Shown: positions 42,301 through 55,430 of the stretch, piece by piece
Position numbering within the stretch: the stretch's first letter is position 1
How the letters are laid out: each line of letters opens with the position of its first letter
NCBI GenBank assembly: GCA_951230915.1
Contig: OX579637.1
Location: forward strand, 19,654,001 to 19,718,000
DNA from: Antitrichia curtipendula
Lineage: Eukaryota > Streptophyta > Bryopsida > Hypnales > Leucodontaceae
Direction: 5' to 3'
DNA length: 64,000 nt
The notes under the pieces: generated by a model
The model's input: the letters and a program-made list of their open reading frames with translations, nothing else
What the model was told of the DNA's origin: nothing
Database searches by the model: none
Position numbers and translations under genes: made by a program

Positions 42301-43060
42301 AAATGACTAATATCCAAAGTCATGAAATTTACACGTTAAAGGCGTAGTGAAAAAAAATGTGGAAGTTGCAAATATCATGGAGATGAATAATCTTTGATGA
42401 AATTTAATTCATGCCAGTATTTTATGATTCCCGACGTGCATTTAAAAAATGCGATTGAACTTGGCCCTGTACTTTAGTAAATGACTAATATCCAAAGTCA
42501 TGAAATTTACACGTGAAAGGCGTAGTGAAAAAAAATGTGGAAGTTGCAAATATCATGGAGATGAATAATCTTTGCTGAAATTTATTTCATGCTCATTTTT
42601 TATGATTCCCGGCGTGCATATAAAAAATGCAAATGAACTTGGCCCTGTATTTTAGTAAATGACCAATATCCAAAGTCATGAAATTTACACGTTAAAGGCG
42701 TAGTGAAAAAAAATGTAGAAGTTGCAAATATCATGGAGATGAATAACCTCCATGATGAAATTTAACTCATGCGCATTTTTTATGATTCCCGACGTGCATA
42801 TAAAAAATGCAAATGAACTTGGCCCTGTATTTTAGTAAATGACCAATATCCAAAGTCATGAAATTTACACGTGAAAGGCGTAGTGAAAAAAAATGTAGAA
42901 GTTGCAAATATCATGGAGATGAAAAATCTTTGATGAAATTTATTTCATGCGCATTTTTTATGATTCCCAACGTGCATATAGAAAATGCAAATGAACTTGG
43001 CCCTGTACTTTAGTAAATGACTAATATCCAAAGTCATGAAATTTACACGTAAAAGGCGTA
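39301..43060 (+). repeat. Higher-order repeat, 12 monomers, 2,138 bp, nearly two copies
   Basis: GAATATTCTTTGATG at about 39,535 recurs 2,138 bp later (41,673). The class C monomer at 40,201 and the AACCTCCATGATG monomer near 40,600 recur at the same offset. Copy 1 is about 39,301-41,438. Copy 2 follows and loses the register near 43,060. Confidence 0.75.
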
Positions 43061-45215
43061 GTGAAAAAAAATGTAGAAGTTGCAAATATCATGGAGATGA
43101 AAAATCTTTGATGAAATTTATTTCATGCGCATTTTTTATGATTCCCAACGTGCATATAGAAAATGCAAATGAACTTGGCTTTGTATTTTAATAAATGACT
43201 AATATCCAAAGTCATGAAATTTACACGTAAAAGGCGTAGTGAAAGAAATATGCAGAAGTTGCAAATATCATGGAGATGAATAATCTCCATGATGAAATTT
43301 AATGCAGGCGCATTTTTTATGATTCCCGACGTGCATTTAAAAAATGCGATTGAACTTGGCCCTGTACTTTAGTAAATGACTAATATCCAAAGTCATGAAA
43401 TTTACACGTTAAAGGCGTAGTGAAAAAAACTGTAGAAGTTGCAAATATCATGGAGATGAATAATCTCCATGATGAAATTTAATTCATGCGCATTTTTTAT
43501 GATTTCCGACGTGCATATAGAAAATGCAAATGAACTTGGCCTTGTATTTTAGTAAATGACCAATATCCAAAGTCATGAAATTTACACGTGAAAGGCGTAG
43601 TGAAAAGAAATGTGGAAGTTGCAAATATCATGGAGATGAAAAATCTTTGATGAAATTTATTTCATGCGCATTTTTTATGATTCCCGACGTGCATATAGAA
43701 AATGCAAATGAACTTGGCCCTGTATTTTAATAAATGACCAATATCCAAAGTCATGAAATTTACACGTGAAAGGCGTAGTGAAACGAAATGTGGAAGTTGC
43801 AAATATCATGGAGATGAATAATCTTTGCTGAAATTTAATTCATGCTCATTTCTTATGATTCCCGGTGTGCATATAAAAAATGCAAATGAACTTGGCTTTG
43901 TATTTTAATAAATGACTAATATCCAAAGTCATGAAATTTACACGTTAAAGGCGTAGTGAAAAAAAATGTGGAAGTTGCAAATATCATGGAGATGAATAAT
44001 CTTTGATGAAATTTAATTCATGCCAGTATTTTATGATTCCCGACGTGCATTTAAAAAATGCGATTGAACTTGGCCCTGTACTTTAGTAAATGACTAATAT
44101 CCAAAGTCATGAAATTTACACGTGAAAGGCGTAGTGAAAAAAAATGTGGAAGTTGCAAATATCATGGAGATGAATAATCTTTGCTGAAATTTATTTCATG
44201 CTCATTTTTTATGATTCCCGGCGTGCATATAAAAAATGCAAATGAACTTGGCCCTGTATTTTAGTAAATGACTAATATCCAAAGTCATGAAATTTACACG
44301 TTAAAGGCGTAGTGAAAAAAAATGTAGAAGTTGCAAATATCATGGAGATGAATAACCTCCATGATGAAATTTAACTCATGCGCATTTTTTATGATTCCCG
44401 ACGTGCATATAAAAAATGCAAATGAACTTGGCCTTGTATTTTAGTAAATGACCAATATCCAAAGTCATGAAATTTACACGTGAAAGGCGTAGTGAAAAAA
44501 AATGTAGAAGTTGCAAATATCATGGAGATGAAAAATCTTTGATGAAATTTATTTCATGCGCATTTTTTATGATTCCCAACGTGCATATAGAAAATGCAAA
44601 TGAACTTGGCCCTGTACTTTAGTAAATGACTAATATCCAAAGTCATGAAATTTACACGTAAAAGGCGTAGTGAAAAAAAATGTAGAAGTTGCAAATATCA
44701 TGGAGATGAAAAATCTTTGATGAAATTTATTTCATGCGCATTTTTTATGATTCCCAACGTGCATATAGAAAATGCAAATGAACTTGGCCCTGTACTATAG
44801 TAAATGACTAATATCCAAAGCCATGAAATTTACACGTAAAAGGCGTAGTGAAAGAAATATGCAGAAGTTGCAAATATCATGGAGATGAATAATCTCCATG
44901 ATGAAATTTAATTCAGGCGCATTTTTTATGATTCCCGACGTGCATTTAAAAAATGCGATTGAACTTGGCCCTGTACTTTAGTAAATGACTAATATCCAAA
45001 GTCATGAAATTTACACGTTAAAGGCGTAGTGAAAAAAACTGTAGAAGTTGCAAATATCATGGAGATGAATAATCTCCATGATGAAATTTAATTCATGCGC
45101 ATTTTTTATGATTTCCGACGTGCATATAGAAAATGCAAATGAACTTGGCCTTGTATTTTAGTAAATGACCAATATCCAAAGTCATGAAATTTACACGTGA
45201 AAGGCGTAGTGAAAA
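41990..45215 (+). repeat. Higher-order repeat, 9 monomers, 1,609 bp, two copies
   Basis: GTGAAACGAAATG at 42,169 recurs at 43,778. GAATAACCTCC (42,741) recurs at 44,350, and GAAAGAAATATGC (43,241) recurs at 44,850, all with offset 1,609. It overlaps the end of the 12-monomer unit, so one duplication was built partly from the other. Confidence 0.75.
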
Positions 45216-47054
45216 AAAATGTAGAAGTTGCAAATATCATGGAGATAAAAAATCTTTGATGAAATTTATTTCATGCGCATTTTTTATGATTCCCGACGTG
45301 CATATAAAAAATGCAAATGAACTTGGCCCTGTACTTTAGTAAATGACTAATATCCAAAGTCATGAAATTTACACGTAAAAGGCGTAGTGAAAAAAAATGT
45401 AGAAGTTGCAAATATCATGGAGATAAATAATCTTTGATGAAATTTATTTCATGCGCATTTTTTATGATTCCCGACGTGCATATAGAAAATGCAAATGAAC
45501 TTGGCCCTGTATTTTAATAAATGACCAATATCCAAAGTCATGAAATTTACACGTGAAAGGCGTAGTGAAAAAAAATGTAGAAGTTGCAAATATCATGGAG
45601 ATGAATAACCTCCATGATGAAATTTAACTCATGCGCATTTTTTATGATTCCCGACGTGCATATAGAAAATGCAATTGAACTTGGCCCTGTATTTTAATAA
45701 ATGACCATTATCCAAAGTCATGAAATTTACACGTGAAAGGCGTTGTGAAAAAAAATGTAGAAGTTGCAAATATCATGGAGATAAATAATCTTTGATGAAA
45801 TTTATTTCATGCGCATTTTTTATGATTCCCGACGTGCATATAAAAAATGCAAATGAACTTGGCCCTGTACTTTAGTAAATGACCAATATCCAAAGTCATG
45901 AAATTTACACGTAAAAGGCGTAGTGAAAAGAAATGTGGAAGTTGCAAATATCATGGAGATAAATAATCTTTGATGAAATTTATTTCATGCGCATTTTTTA
46001 TGATTCCCAACGTGCATATAGAAAATGCAAATGAACTTGGCCCTGTATTTTAATAAATGACCAATATCCAAAGTCATGAAATTTACACGTGAAAGGCGTA
46101 GTGAAAAAAAATGTAGAAGTTGCAAATATCATGGAGATAAATAATCTTTGATGAAATTTATTTCATGCGCATTTTTTATGATTCCCGACGTGCATATAAA
46201 AAATGCAAATGAACTTGGCCCTGTATTTTAATAAATGACCAATATCCAAAGTCATGAAATTTACACGTGAAAGGCGTTGTGAAAAGAAATGTGGAAGTTG
46301 CAAATATCATGGAGATGAATAATCTTTGATGAAATTTATTTCATGCGCATTTTTTATGATTCCCGACGTGCATATAGAAAATGCAAATGAACTTGGCCCT
46401 GTATTTTAATAAATGACCAATATCCAAAGTCATGAAATTTACACGTGAAAGGCGTAGTGAAACGAAATGTGGAAGTTGCAAATATCATGGAGATGAATAA
46501 TCTTTGATGAAATTTAATTCATGCTCATTTCTTATGATTCCCGGCGTGCATATAAAAAATGCAAATGAACTTGGCCCTGTACTTTAGTAAATGACTAATA
46601 TCCAAAGTCATGAAATTTACACGTTAAAGGCGTAGTGAAAAAAAATGTAGAAGTTGCAAATATCATGGAGATGAATAATCTTTGCTGAAATTTAATTCAT
46701 GCTCATTTCTTATGATTCCCGGCGTGCATATAAAAAATGCAAATGAACTTGGCCCTGTACTTTAGTAAATGACCAATATCCAAAGTCATGAAATTTACAC
46801 GTAAAAGGCGTAGTGAAAAGAAATGTGGATGTTGCAAATATCATGGAGATGAATAATCTTTGATGAAATTTATTTCATGCGCATTTTTTATGATTCCCAA
46901 CGTGCATATAGAAAATGCAAATGAACTTGGCCCTGTATTTTAATAAATGACCAATATCCAAAGTCATGAAATTTACACGTGAAAGGCGTAGTGAAACGAA
47001 ATGTGGAAGTTGCAAATATCATGGAGATGAATAATCTTTGCGGAAATTTAATTC

Positions 47055-49245
47055 ATGCGCATTTCTTATGATTCCCGGCGTGCATATAAAAAATGCAAAT
47101 GAACTTGGCTTTGTATCTTAATAAATGACTAATATCCAAAGTCATGAAATTTACACGTTAAAGGCGTAGTGAAGAAAAATGTGGAAGTTGCAAATATCTT
47201 GGAGATGAATAATCTTTGATGAAATTTAATTCATGCCAGTATTTTATGATTCCCGGCGTGCATTTAAAAAATGCGATTGAACTTGGCCCTGTACTTTAGT
47301 AAATGACTAATATCCAAAGTCATGAAATTTACACGTGAAAGGCGTAGTGAAAGAAAATGTGGAAGTTGCAAATATCATGGAGATGAATAATCTTTGCTGA
47401 AATTTATTTCATGCTCATTTTTTATGATTCCCGGCGTGCATATAAAAAATGCAAATGAACTTGGCCTTGTATTTTAATAAATGACTAATATCCAAAGTCA
47501 TGAAATTTACACGTAAAAGTCGTAGTGAAAAAAAATGTAGAAGTTGCAAATATCATGGAGATGAATATTCTTTGATGAAATTTAATTCATGCCAGTATTT
47601 TATGATTCCCGACGTGCATTTAAAAAATGCGATTGAACTTGGCCCTGTACTTTAGTAAATGACTAATATCCAAAGTCATGAAATTTACACGTTAAAGGCG
47701 TAGTGAAAAGAAATGTGGAAGTTGCAAATATCATGGAGATGAATAATCTTTGATGAAATTTAATTCATGCTCATTTCTTATGATTCCCGGCGTGCATATA
47801 AAAAATGCAAATGAACTTGGCCTTGTATTTTAATAAATGACTAATATCCAAAGTCATGAAATTTACACGTGAAAGGCGTAGTGAAAAAAACTGTAGAAGT
47901 TGCAAATATCATGGAGATGAATAATCTCCATGATGAAATTTTATTCAGGCGCATTTTTTATGATTCCCGACGTGCATTGAAAAAATGCGATTGAACTTGG
48001 CCCTGTATTTTAATAAATGACCATTATCCAAAGTCATGAAATTTACACGTTAAAGGCGTAGTGAAAAAAACTGTAGAAGTTGCAAATATCATGGAGATGA
48101 ATAATCTCCATGATGAAATTTAATTCATGTGCATTTTTTATGATTTCCGACGTGCATATAGAAAATGCAAATGAACTTGGCCTTGTATTTCAGTAAATGA
48201 CCAATATCCAAAGTCATGAAATTTACACGTGAAAGGCGTAGTGAAAAAATATGTAGAAGTTGCAAATATCATGGAGATAAATAATCTTTGATGACATTTA
48301 TTTCATGCGCATTTCTTATGATTCCCGGCGTGCATATAAAAAATGCAAATGAACTTGGCTTTGTATTTTAATAAATGACTAATATCCAAAGTCATGAAAT
48401 TTACACGTTAAAGGCGTAGTGAAGAAAAATGTGGAAGTTGCAAATATCTTGGAGATGAATAATCTTTGATGAAATTTAATTCATGCCAGTATTTTATGAT
48501 TCCCGGCGTGCATTTAAAAAATGCGATTGAACTTGGCCCTGTACTTTAGTAAATGACTAATATCCAAAGTCATGAAATTTACACGTGAAAGGCGTAGTGA
48601 AAGAAAATGTGGAAGTTGCAAATATCATGGAGATGAATAATCTTTGCTGAAATTTATTTCATGCTCATTTTTTATGATTCCCGGCGTGCATATAAAAAAT
48701 GCAAATGAACTTGGCCTTGTATTTTAATAAATGACTAATATCCAAAGTCATGAAATTTACACGTAAAAGGCGTAGTGAAAAAAAATGTAGAAGTTGCAAA
48801 TATCATGGAGATGAATATTCTTTGATGAAATTTAATTCATGCCAGTATTTTATGATTCCCAACGTGCATTTAAAAAATGCGATTGAACTTGGCCCTGTAC
48901 TTTAGTAAATGACTAATATCCAAAGTCATGAAATTTACACGTTAAAGGCGTAGTGAAAAGAAATGTGGAAGTTGCAAATATCATGGAGATGAATAATCTT
49001 TGATGAAATTTAATTCATGCTCATTTCTTATGATTCCCGGCGTGCATATAAAAAATGCAAATGAACTTGGCCTTGTATTTTAATAAATGACCAATATCCA
49101 AAGTCATGAAATTTACACGTGAAAGGCGTAGTGAAAAAAAATGTAGAAGTTGCAAATATCATGGAGATGAATAATCTCCATGATGAAATTTTATTCAGGC
49201 GCATTTTTTATGATTCCCGACGTGCATTTAAAAAATGCGATTGAA
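47055..49245 (+). repeat. Higher-order repeat, 7 monomers, 1,250 bp, almost two copies
   Basis: GAAGAAAAATGTGG followed by the rare ATATCTTGGAG variant at 47,171 recurs at 48,421. The TTATTCAGGCG monomer (47,941) recurs at 49,191. Register is lost near 49,245. The monomer make-up differs from the first 7-monomer unit. Confidence 0.7.
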
Positions 49246-49680
49246 CTTGGCCCTGTACTTTAGTAAATGACTAATATCCAAAGTCATGAAATTTACACGT
49301 TAAAGGCGTAGTGAAAAGAAATGTGGAAGTTGCAAATATCATGGAGATGAATAATCTTTGATGAAATTTAATTCATGCTCATTTCTTATGATTCCCGGCG
49401 TGCATATAAAAAATGCAAATGAACTTGGCCTTGTATTTTAGTAAATGACCAATATCCAAAGTCATGAAATTTACACGTGAAAGGCGTAGTGAAAAAAAAT
49501 GTAGAAGTTGCAAATATCATGGAGATGAATAATCTCCATGATGAAATTTTATTCAGGCGCATTTTTTATGATTCCCGACGTGCATTTAAAAAATGCGATT
49601 GAACTTGGCCCTGTACTTTAGTAAATGACTAATATCCAAAGTCATGAAATTTACACGTTAAAGGCGTAGTGAAAAAAACT

Positions 49681-52600
49681 GTAGAAGTTGCAAATATCAT
49701 GGAGATAAATAATCTTTGATGAAATTTATTTCATGCGCATTTTTTATGATTCCCGACGTGCATATAAAAAATGCAAATGAACTTGGCCCTGTATTTTAAT
49801 AAATGACCAATATCCAGAGTCATGAAATTTACACGTGAAAGGCGTTGTGAAAAGAAATGTGGAAGTTGCAAATATCATGGAGATGAATAATCTTTGCTGA
49901 AATTTAATTCATGCTCATTTCTTATGATTCCCGGCGTGCATATAAAAAATGCAAATGAACATGGCTTTGTATTTTAATAAATGACTAATATCCAAAGTCA
50001 TGAAATTTACACGTTAAAGGCGTAGTGAAAAAAAATGTGGAAGTTGCAAATATCATGGAGATGAATAATCTTTGATGAAATTTAATTCATGCCAGTATTT
50101 TATGATTCCCGACGTGCATTTAAAAAATGCGATTGAACTTGGCCCTGTACTTTAGTAAATGACTAATATCCAAAGTCATGAAATTTACACGTGAAAGGCG
50201 TAGTGAAAAAAAATGTGGAAGTTGCAAATATCATGGAGATGAATAATCTTTGCTGAAATTTATTTCATGCTCATTTTTTATGATTCCCGGCGTGCATATA
50301 AAAAATGCAAATGAACTTGGGTTTGTATTTTAATAAAGGACTAATATCCAAAGTCATGAAATTTACATGTGAAAGGCGTACTGAAAAAAAATGTAGAAGT
50401 TGCAAATATCATGGAGATGAATAATCTCCATGATGAAATTTATTTCATGCTCTTTTTCTATGATTCCCGGCGTGCATATAAAAAAAGGAAATGAACTTGG
50501 CCTTGTATTTTAGTAAATGACCAATATCCAAAGTCATGAAATTTACACGTCAAAGGCGTACTGAAAAAAAATGAAGAAGTTGCAAATATCATGGAGATGA
50601 ATAATCTCCATGATGAAATTTAATTCAGGCGTATTTTTTATGATTTCCGACGTGCATATAGAAAATGCAAATGAACTTGGCCCTGTACTTTAGTAAATGA
50701 CTAATATCCAAAGTCATGAAATTTACACGTAAAAGGCGTAGTGAAAAGAAATGTGGAAGTTGCAAATATCATGGAGATAAATAATCTTTGATGAAATTTA
50801 TTTCATGCGCATTTATTATGATTCCCGACGTCCATACAAAAAATGCAAATGAACTTGGCCCTGTATTTTAATAAATGACCAATATCCAAAGTCATGAAAT
50901 TTACACGTGAAAGCGGTAGTGAAAAAAAATGTAGAAGTTGCAAATATCATGGAGATAAATAATCTTTGATGAAATTTATTTCATGCGCATTTTTTATGAT
51001 TCCCGACGTGCATATAAAAAATGCAAATGAACTTGGCCCTGTATTTTAATAAATGACCAATATCCAAAGTCATGAAATTTACACGTGAAAGGCGTAGTGA
51101 AAAGAAATGTGGAAGTTGCAAATATCATGGAGATGAATAATCTTTGCTAAAATTTAATTCATGCTCATTTCTTATGATTCCCGGCGTGCATATAAAAAAT
51201 GCAAATGAACTTGGCTTTGTATTTTAATAAATGACTAATATCCAAAGTCATGAAATTTACACGTTAAAGGCGTAGTGAAAAAAAATGTGGAAGTTGCAAA
51301 TATCATGGAGATGAATATTCTTTGATGAAATTTAATTCATGCCAGTATTTTATGATTCCCGACGTGCATTTAAAAAATGCGATTGAACTTGGCCCTGTAC
51401 TTTAGTAAATGACTAATATCCAAAGTCATGAAATTTACACGTGAAAGGCGTAGTGAAAAAAAATGTGGAAGTTGCAAATATCATGGAGATGAATAATCTT
51501 TGATGAAATTTAATTCATGCTCATTTCTTATGATTCCCGGCGTGCATATAAAAAATGCAAATGAACTTGGCTTTGTATTTTAATAAATGACTAATATCCA
51601 AAGTCATGAAATTTACACGTTAAAGGCGTAGTGAAAAAAAATGTGGAAGTTGCAAATATCATGGAGATGAATATTCTTTGATGAAATTCAATTCATGCCA
51701 GTATTTTATGATTCCCGACGTGCATTTAAAAAATGCGATTGAACTTGGCCCTGTACTTTAGTAAATGACCAATATCCAAAGTCATGAAATTTACACGTGA
51801 AAGGCGTAGTGAAAAAAAATGTAGAAGTTGCAAATATCATGGAGATAAATAATCTTTGATGAAATTTATTTCATGCGCATTTTTTATGATTCCCGACGTG
51901 CATATAAAAAATGCAAATGAACTTGGCCCTGTATTTTAATAAATGACCAATATCCAAAGTCATGAAATTTACACGTGAAAGGCGTAGTGAAAAGAAATGT
52001 GGAAATTGCAAATATCATGGAGATGAATAATCTTTGATGAAATTTAATTCATGCTCATTTCTTATGATTCCCGGCGTGCATATAAAAAATGCAAATGAAC
52101 TTGGCCCTGTATTTTAGTAAATGACTAATATCCAAAGTCATGAAATTTACACGTTAAAGGCGTAGTGAAAAAAAATGTGGAAGTTGCAAATATCATGGAG
52201 ATGAATAATCTTTGATGAAATTTAATTCATGCCAGTATTTTAAGATTCCCGACGTGCATTTAAAAAATACGATTGAACTTGGCCCTGTACTTTAGTAAAT
52301 GACCAATATCCAAAGTCATGAAATTTACATGTGAAAGGCGTAGTGAAAAAAAATGTGGAAGTTGCAAATATCATGGAGATGAATAATCTCCATGCTGAAA
52401 TTTATTTCATGCTCATTTTTTATGATTCCCGGCGTGCATATAAAAAATGCAAATGAACTTGGGTTTGTATTTTAAAAAAGGACTAATATCCAAAGTCATG
52501 AAATTTACACGTGAAAGGCGTAGTGAAAAAAACTGTAGAAGTTGCAAATATCATGGAGATGAATAATCTCCAGGATGAAATTTAATTCATGCGCATTTTT

Positions 52601-55430
52601 TATGATTTCCGACGTGCATATAGAAAATGCAAATGAACTTGGCCTTGTATTTTAGTAAATGACCAATATCCAAAGTCATGAAATTTACACGTGAAAGGCG
52701 TAGTGAAAAAAAATGTAGAAGTTGCAAATATCCTGGAGATAAATAATCTTTGATGAAATTTATTTCATGCGCATTTTTTATGATTCCCGACGTGCATATA
52801 AAAAATGCAAATGTACTTGGCCCTGTATTTTAATAAATGACCAATATCCAGAGTCATGAAATTTACACGTGAAAGGCGTAGTGAAAAGAAATGTGGAAGT
52901 TGCAAATATCATGGAGATGAATAATCTTTGCTGAAATTTAATTCATGCTCATTTCTTATGATTCCCGGCGTGCATATAAAAAATGCAAATGAACATGGCT
53001 TTGTATTTTAATAAATGACTAATATCCAAAGTCATGAAATTTACACGTTAAAGGCGTAGTGAAAAAAAATGTGGAAGTTGCAAATATCATGGAGATGAAT
53101 AATCTTTGATGAAATTTAATTCATGCCAGTATTTTATGATTCCCGACGTGCATTTAAAAAATGCGATTGAACTTGGCCCTGTACTTTAGTAAATGACTAA
53201 TATCCAAAGTCATGAAATTTACACGTGAAAGGCGTAGTGAAAAAAAATGTGGAAGTTGCAAATATCATGGAGATGAATAATCTTTGCTGAAATTTATTTC
53301 ATGCTCATTTTTTATGATTCCCGGCGTGCATATAAAAAATGCAAATGAACTTGGGTTTGTATTTTAATAAAGGACTAATATCCAAAGTCATGAAATTTAC
53401 ATGTGAAAGGCGTACTGAAAAAAAATGTGGAAGTTGCAAATATCATGGAGATGAATAATCTCCATGATGAAATTTATTTCATGCTCTTTTTCTATGATTC
53501 CCGGCGTGCATATAAAAAATGGAAATGAACTTGGCCTTGTATTTTAGTAAATGACCAATATCCAAAGTCATGAAATTTACACGTCAAAGGCGTACTGAAA
53601 AAAAATGAAGAAGTTGCAAATATCATGGAGATGAATAATCTCCATGATGAAATTTAATTCAGGCGTATTTTTTATGATTTCCGACGTGCATATAGAAAAT
53701 GCAAATGAACTTGGCCCTGTACTTTAGTAAATGACTAATATCCAAAGTCATGAAATTTACACGTAAAAGGCGTAGTGAAAAGAAATGTGGAAGTTGCAAA
53801 TATCATGGAGATAAATAATCTTTGATGAAATTTATTTCATGCGCATTTATTATGATTCCCGACGTCCATATAAAAAATGCAAATGAACTTGGCCCTGTAT
53901 TTTAATAAATGACCAATATCCAAAGTCATGAAATTTACACGTGAAAGGCGTAGTGAAAAAAAATGTAGAAGTTGCAAATATCATGGAGATAAATAATCTT
54001 TGATGAAATTTATTTCATGCGCATTTTTTATGATTCCCGACGTGCATATAAAAAATGCAAATGAACTTGGCCCTGTATTTTAATAAATGACCAATATCCA
54101 AAGTCATGAAATTTACACGTGAAAGGCGTAGTGAAAAGAAATGTGGAAGTTGCAAATATCATGGAGATGAATAATCTTTGCTAAAATTTAATTCATGCTC
54201 ATTTCTTATGATTCCCGGCGTGCATATAAAAAATGCAAATGAACTTGGCTTTGTATTTTAATAAATGACTAATATCCAAAGTCATGAAATTTACACGTTA
54301 AAGGCGTAGTGAAAAAAAATGTGGAAGTTGCAAATATCATGGAGATGAATATTCTTTGATGAAATTTAATTCATGCCAGTATTTTATGATTCCCGACGTG
54401 CATTTAAAAAATGCGATTGAACTTGGCCCTGTACTTTAGTAAATGACTAATATCCAAAGTCATGAAATTTACACGTGAAAGGCGTAGTGAAAAAAAATGT
54501 GGAAGTTGCAAATATCATGGAGATGAATAATCTTTGATGAAATTTAATTCATGCTCATTTCTTATGATTCCCGGCGTGCATATAAAAAATGCAAATGAAC
54601 TTGGCTTTGTATTTTAATAAATGACTAATATCCAAAGTCATGAAATTTACACGTTAAAGGCGTAGTGAAAAAAAATGTGGAAGTTGCAAATATCATGGAG
54701 ATGAATATTCTTTGATGAAATTCAATTCATGCCAGTATTTTATGATTCCCGACGTGCATTTAAAAAATGCGATTGAACTTGGCCCTGTACTTTAGTAAAT
54801 GACCAATATCCAAAGTCATGAAATTTACACGTGAAAGGCGTAGTGAAAAAAAATGTAGAAGTTGCAAATATCATGGAGATAAATGATCTTTGATGAAATT
54901 TATTTCATGCGCATTTTTTATGATTCCCGACGTGCATATAAAAAATGCAAATGAACTTGGCCCTGTATTTTAATAAATGACCAATATCCAAAGTCATGAA
55001 ATTTACACGTGAAAGGCGTAGTGAAAAGAAATGTGGAAATTGCAAATATCATGGAGATGAATAATCTTTGCTGAAATTTAATTCATGCTCATTTCTTATG
55101 ATTCCCGGCGTGCATATAAAAAATGCAAATGAACTTGGCCCTGTATTTTAGTAAATGACTAATATCCAAAGTCATGAAATTTACACGTTAAAGGCGTAGT
55201 GAAAAAAAATGTGGAAGTTGCAAATATCATGGAGATGAATAATCTTTGATGAAATTTAATTCATGCCAGTATTTTATGATTCCCGACGTGCATTTAAAAA
55301 ATGCGATTGAACTTGGCCCTGTACTTTAGTAAATGACCAATATCCAAAGTCATGAAATTTACATGTGAAAGGCGTAGTGAAAAAAAATGTGGAAGTTGCA
55401 AATATCATGGAGATGAATAATCTCCATGAT
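49681..55430 (+). repeat. Higher-order repeat, 17 monomers, 3,034 bp, almost two copies
   Basis: TATCCAGAGTCATG (49,811) recurs at 52,845. ACATGTGAAAGGCGTACTG (50,365) recurs at 53,399. The TGCTCTTTTTCTATG and CCATAYAAAAAATGC variants also keep the 3,034-bp offset. Copy 2 loses similarity near 55,430. Confidence 0.8.
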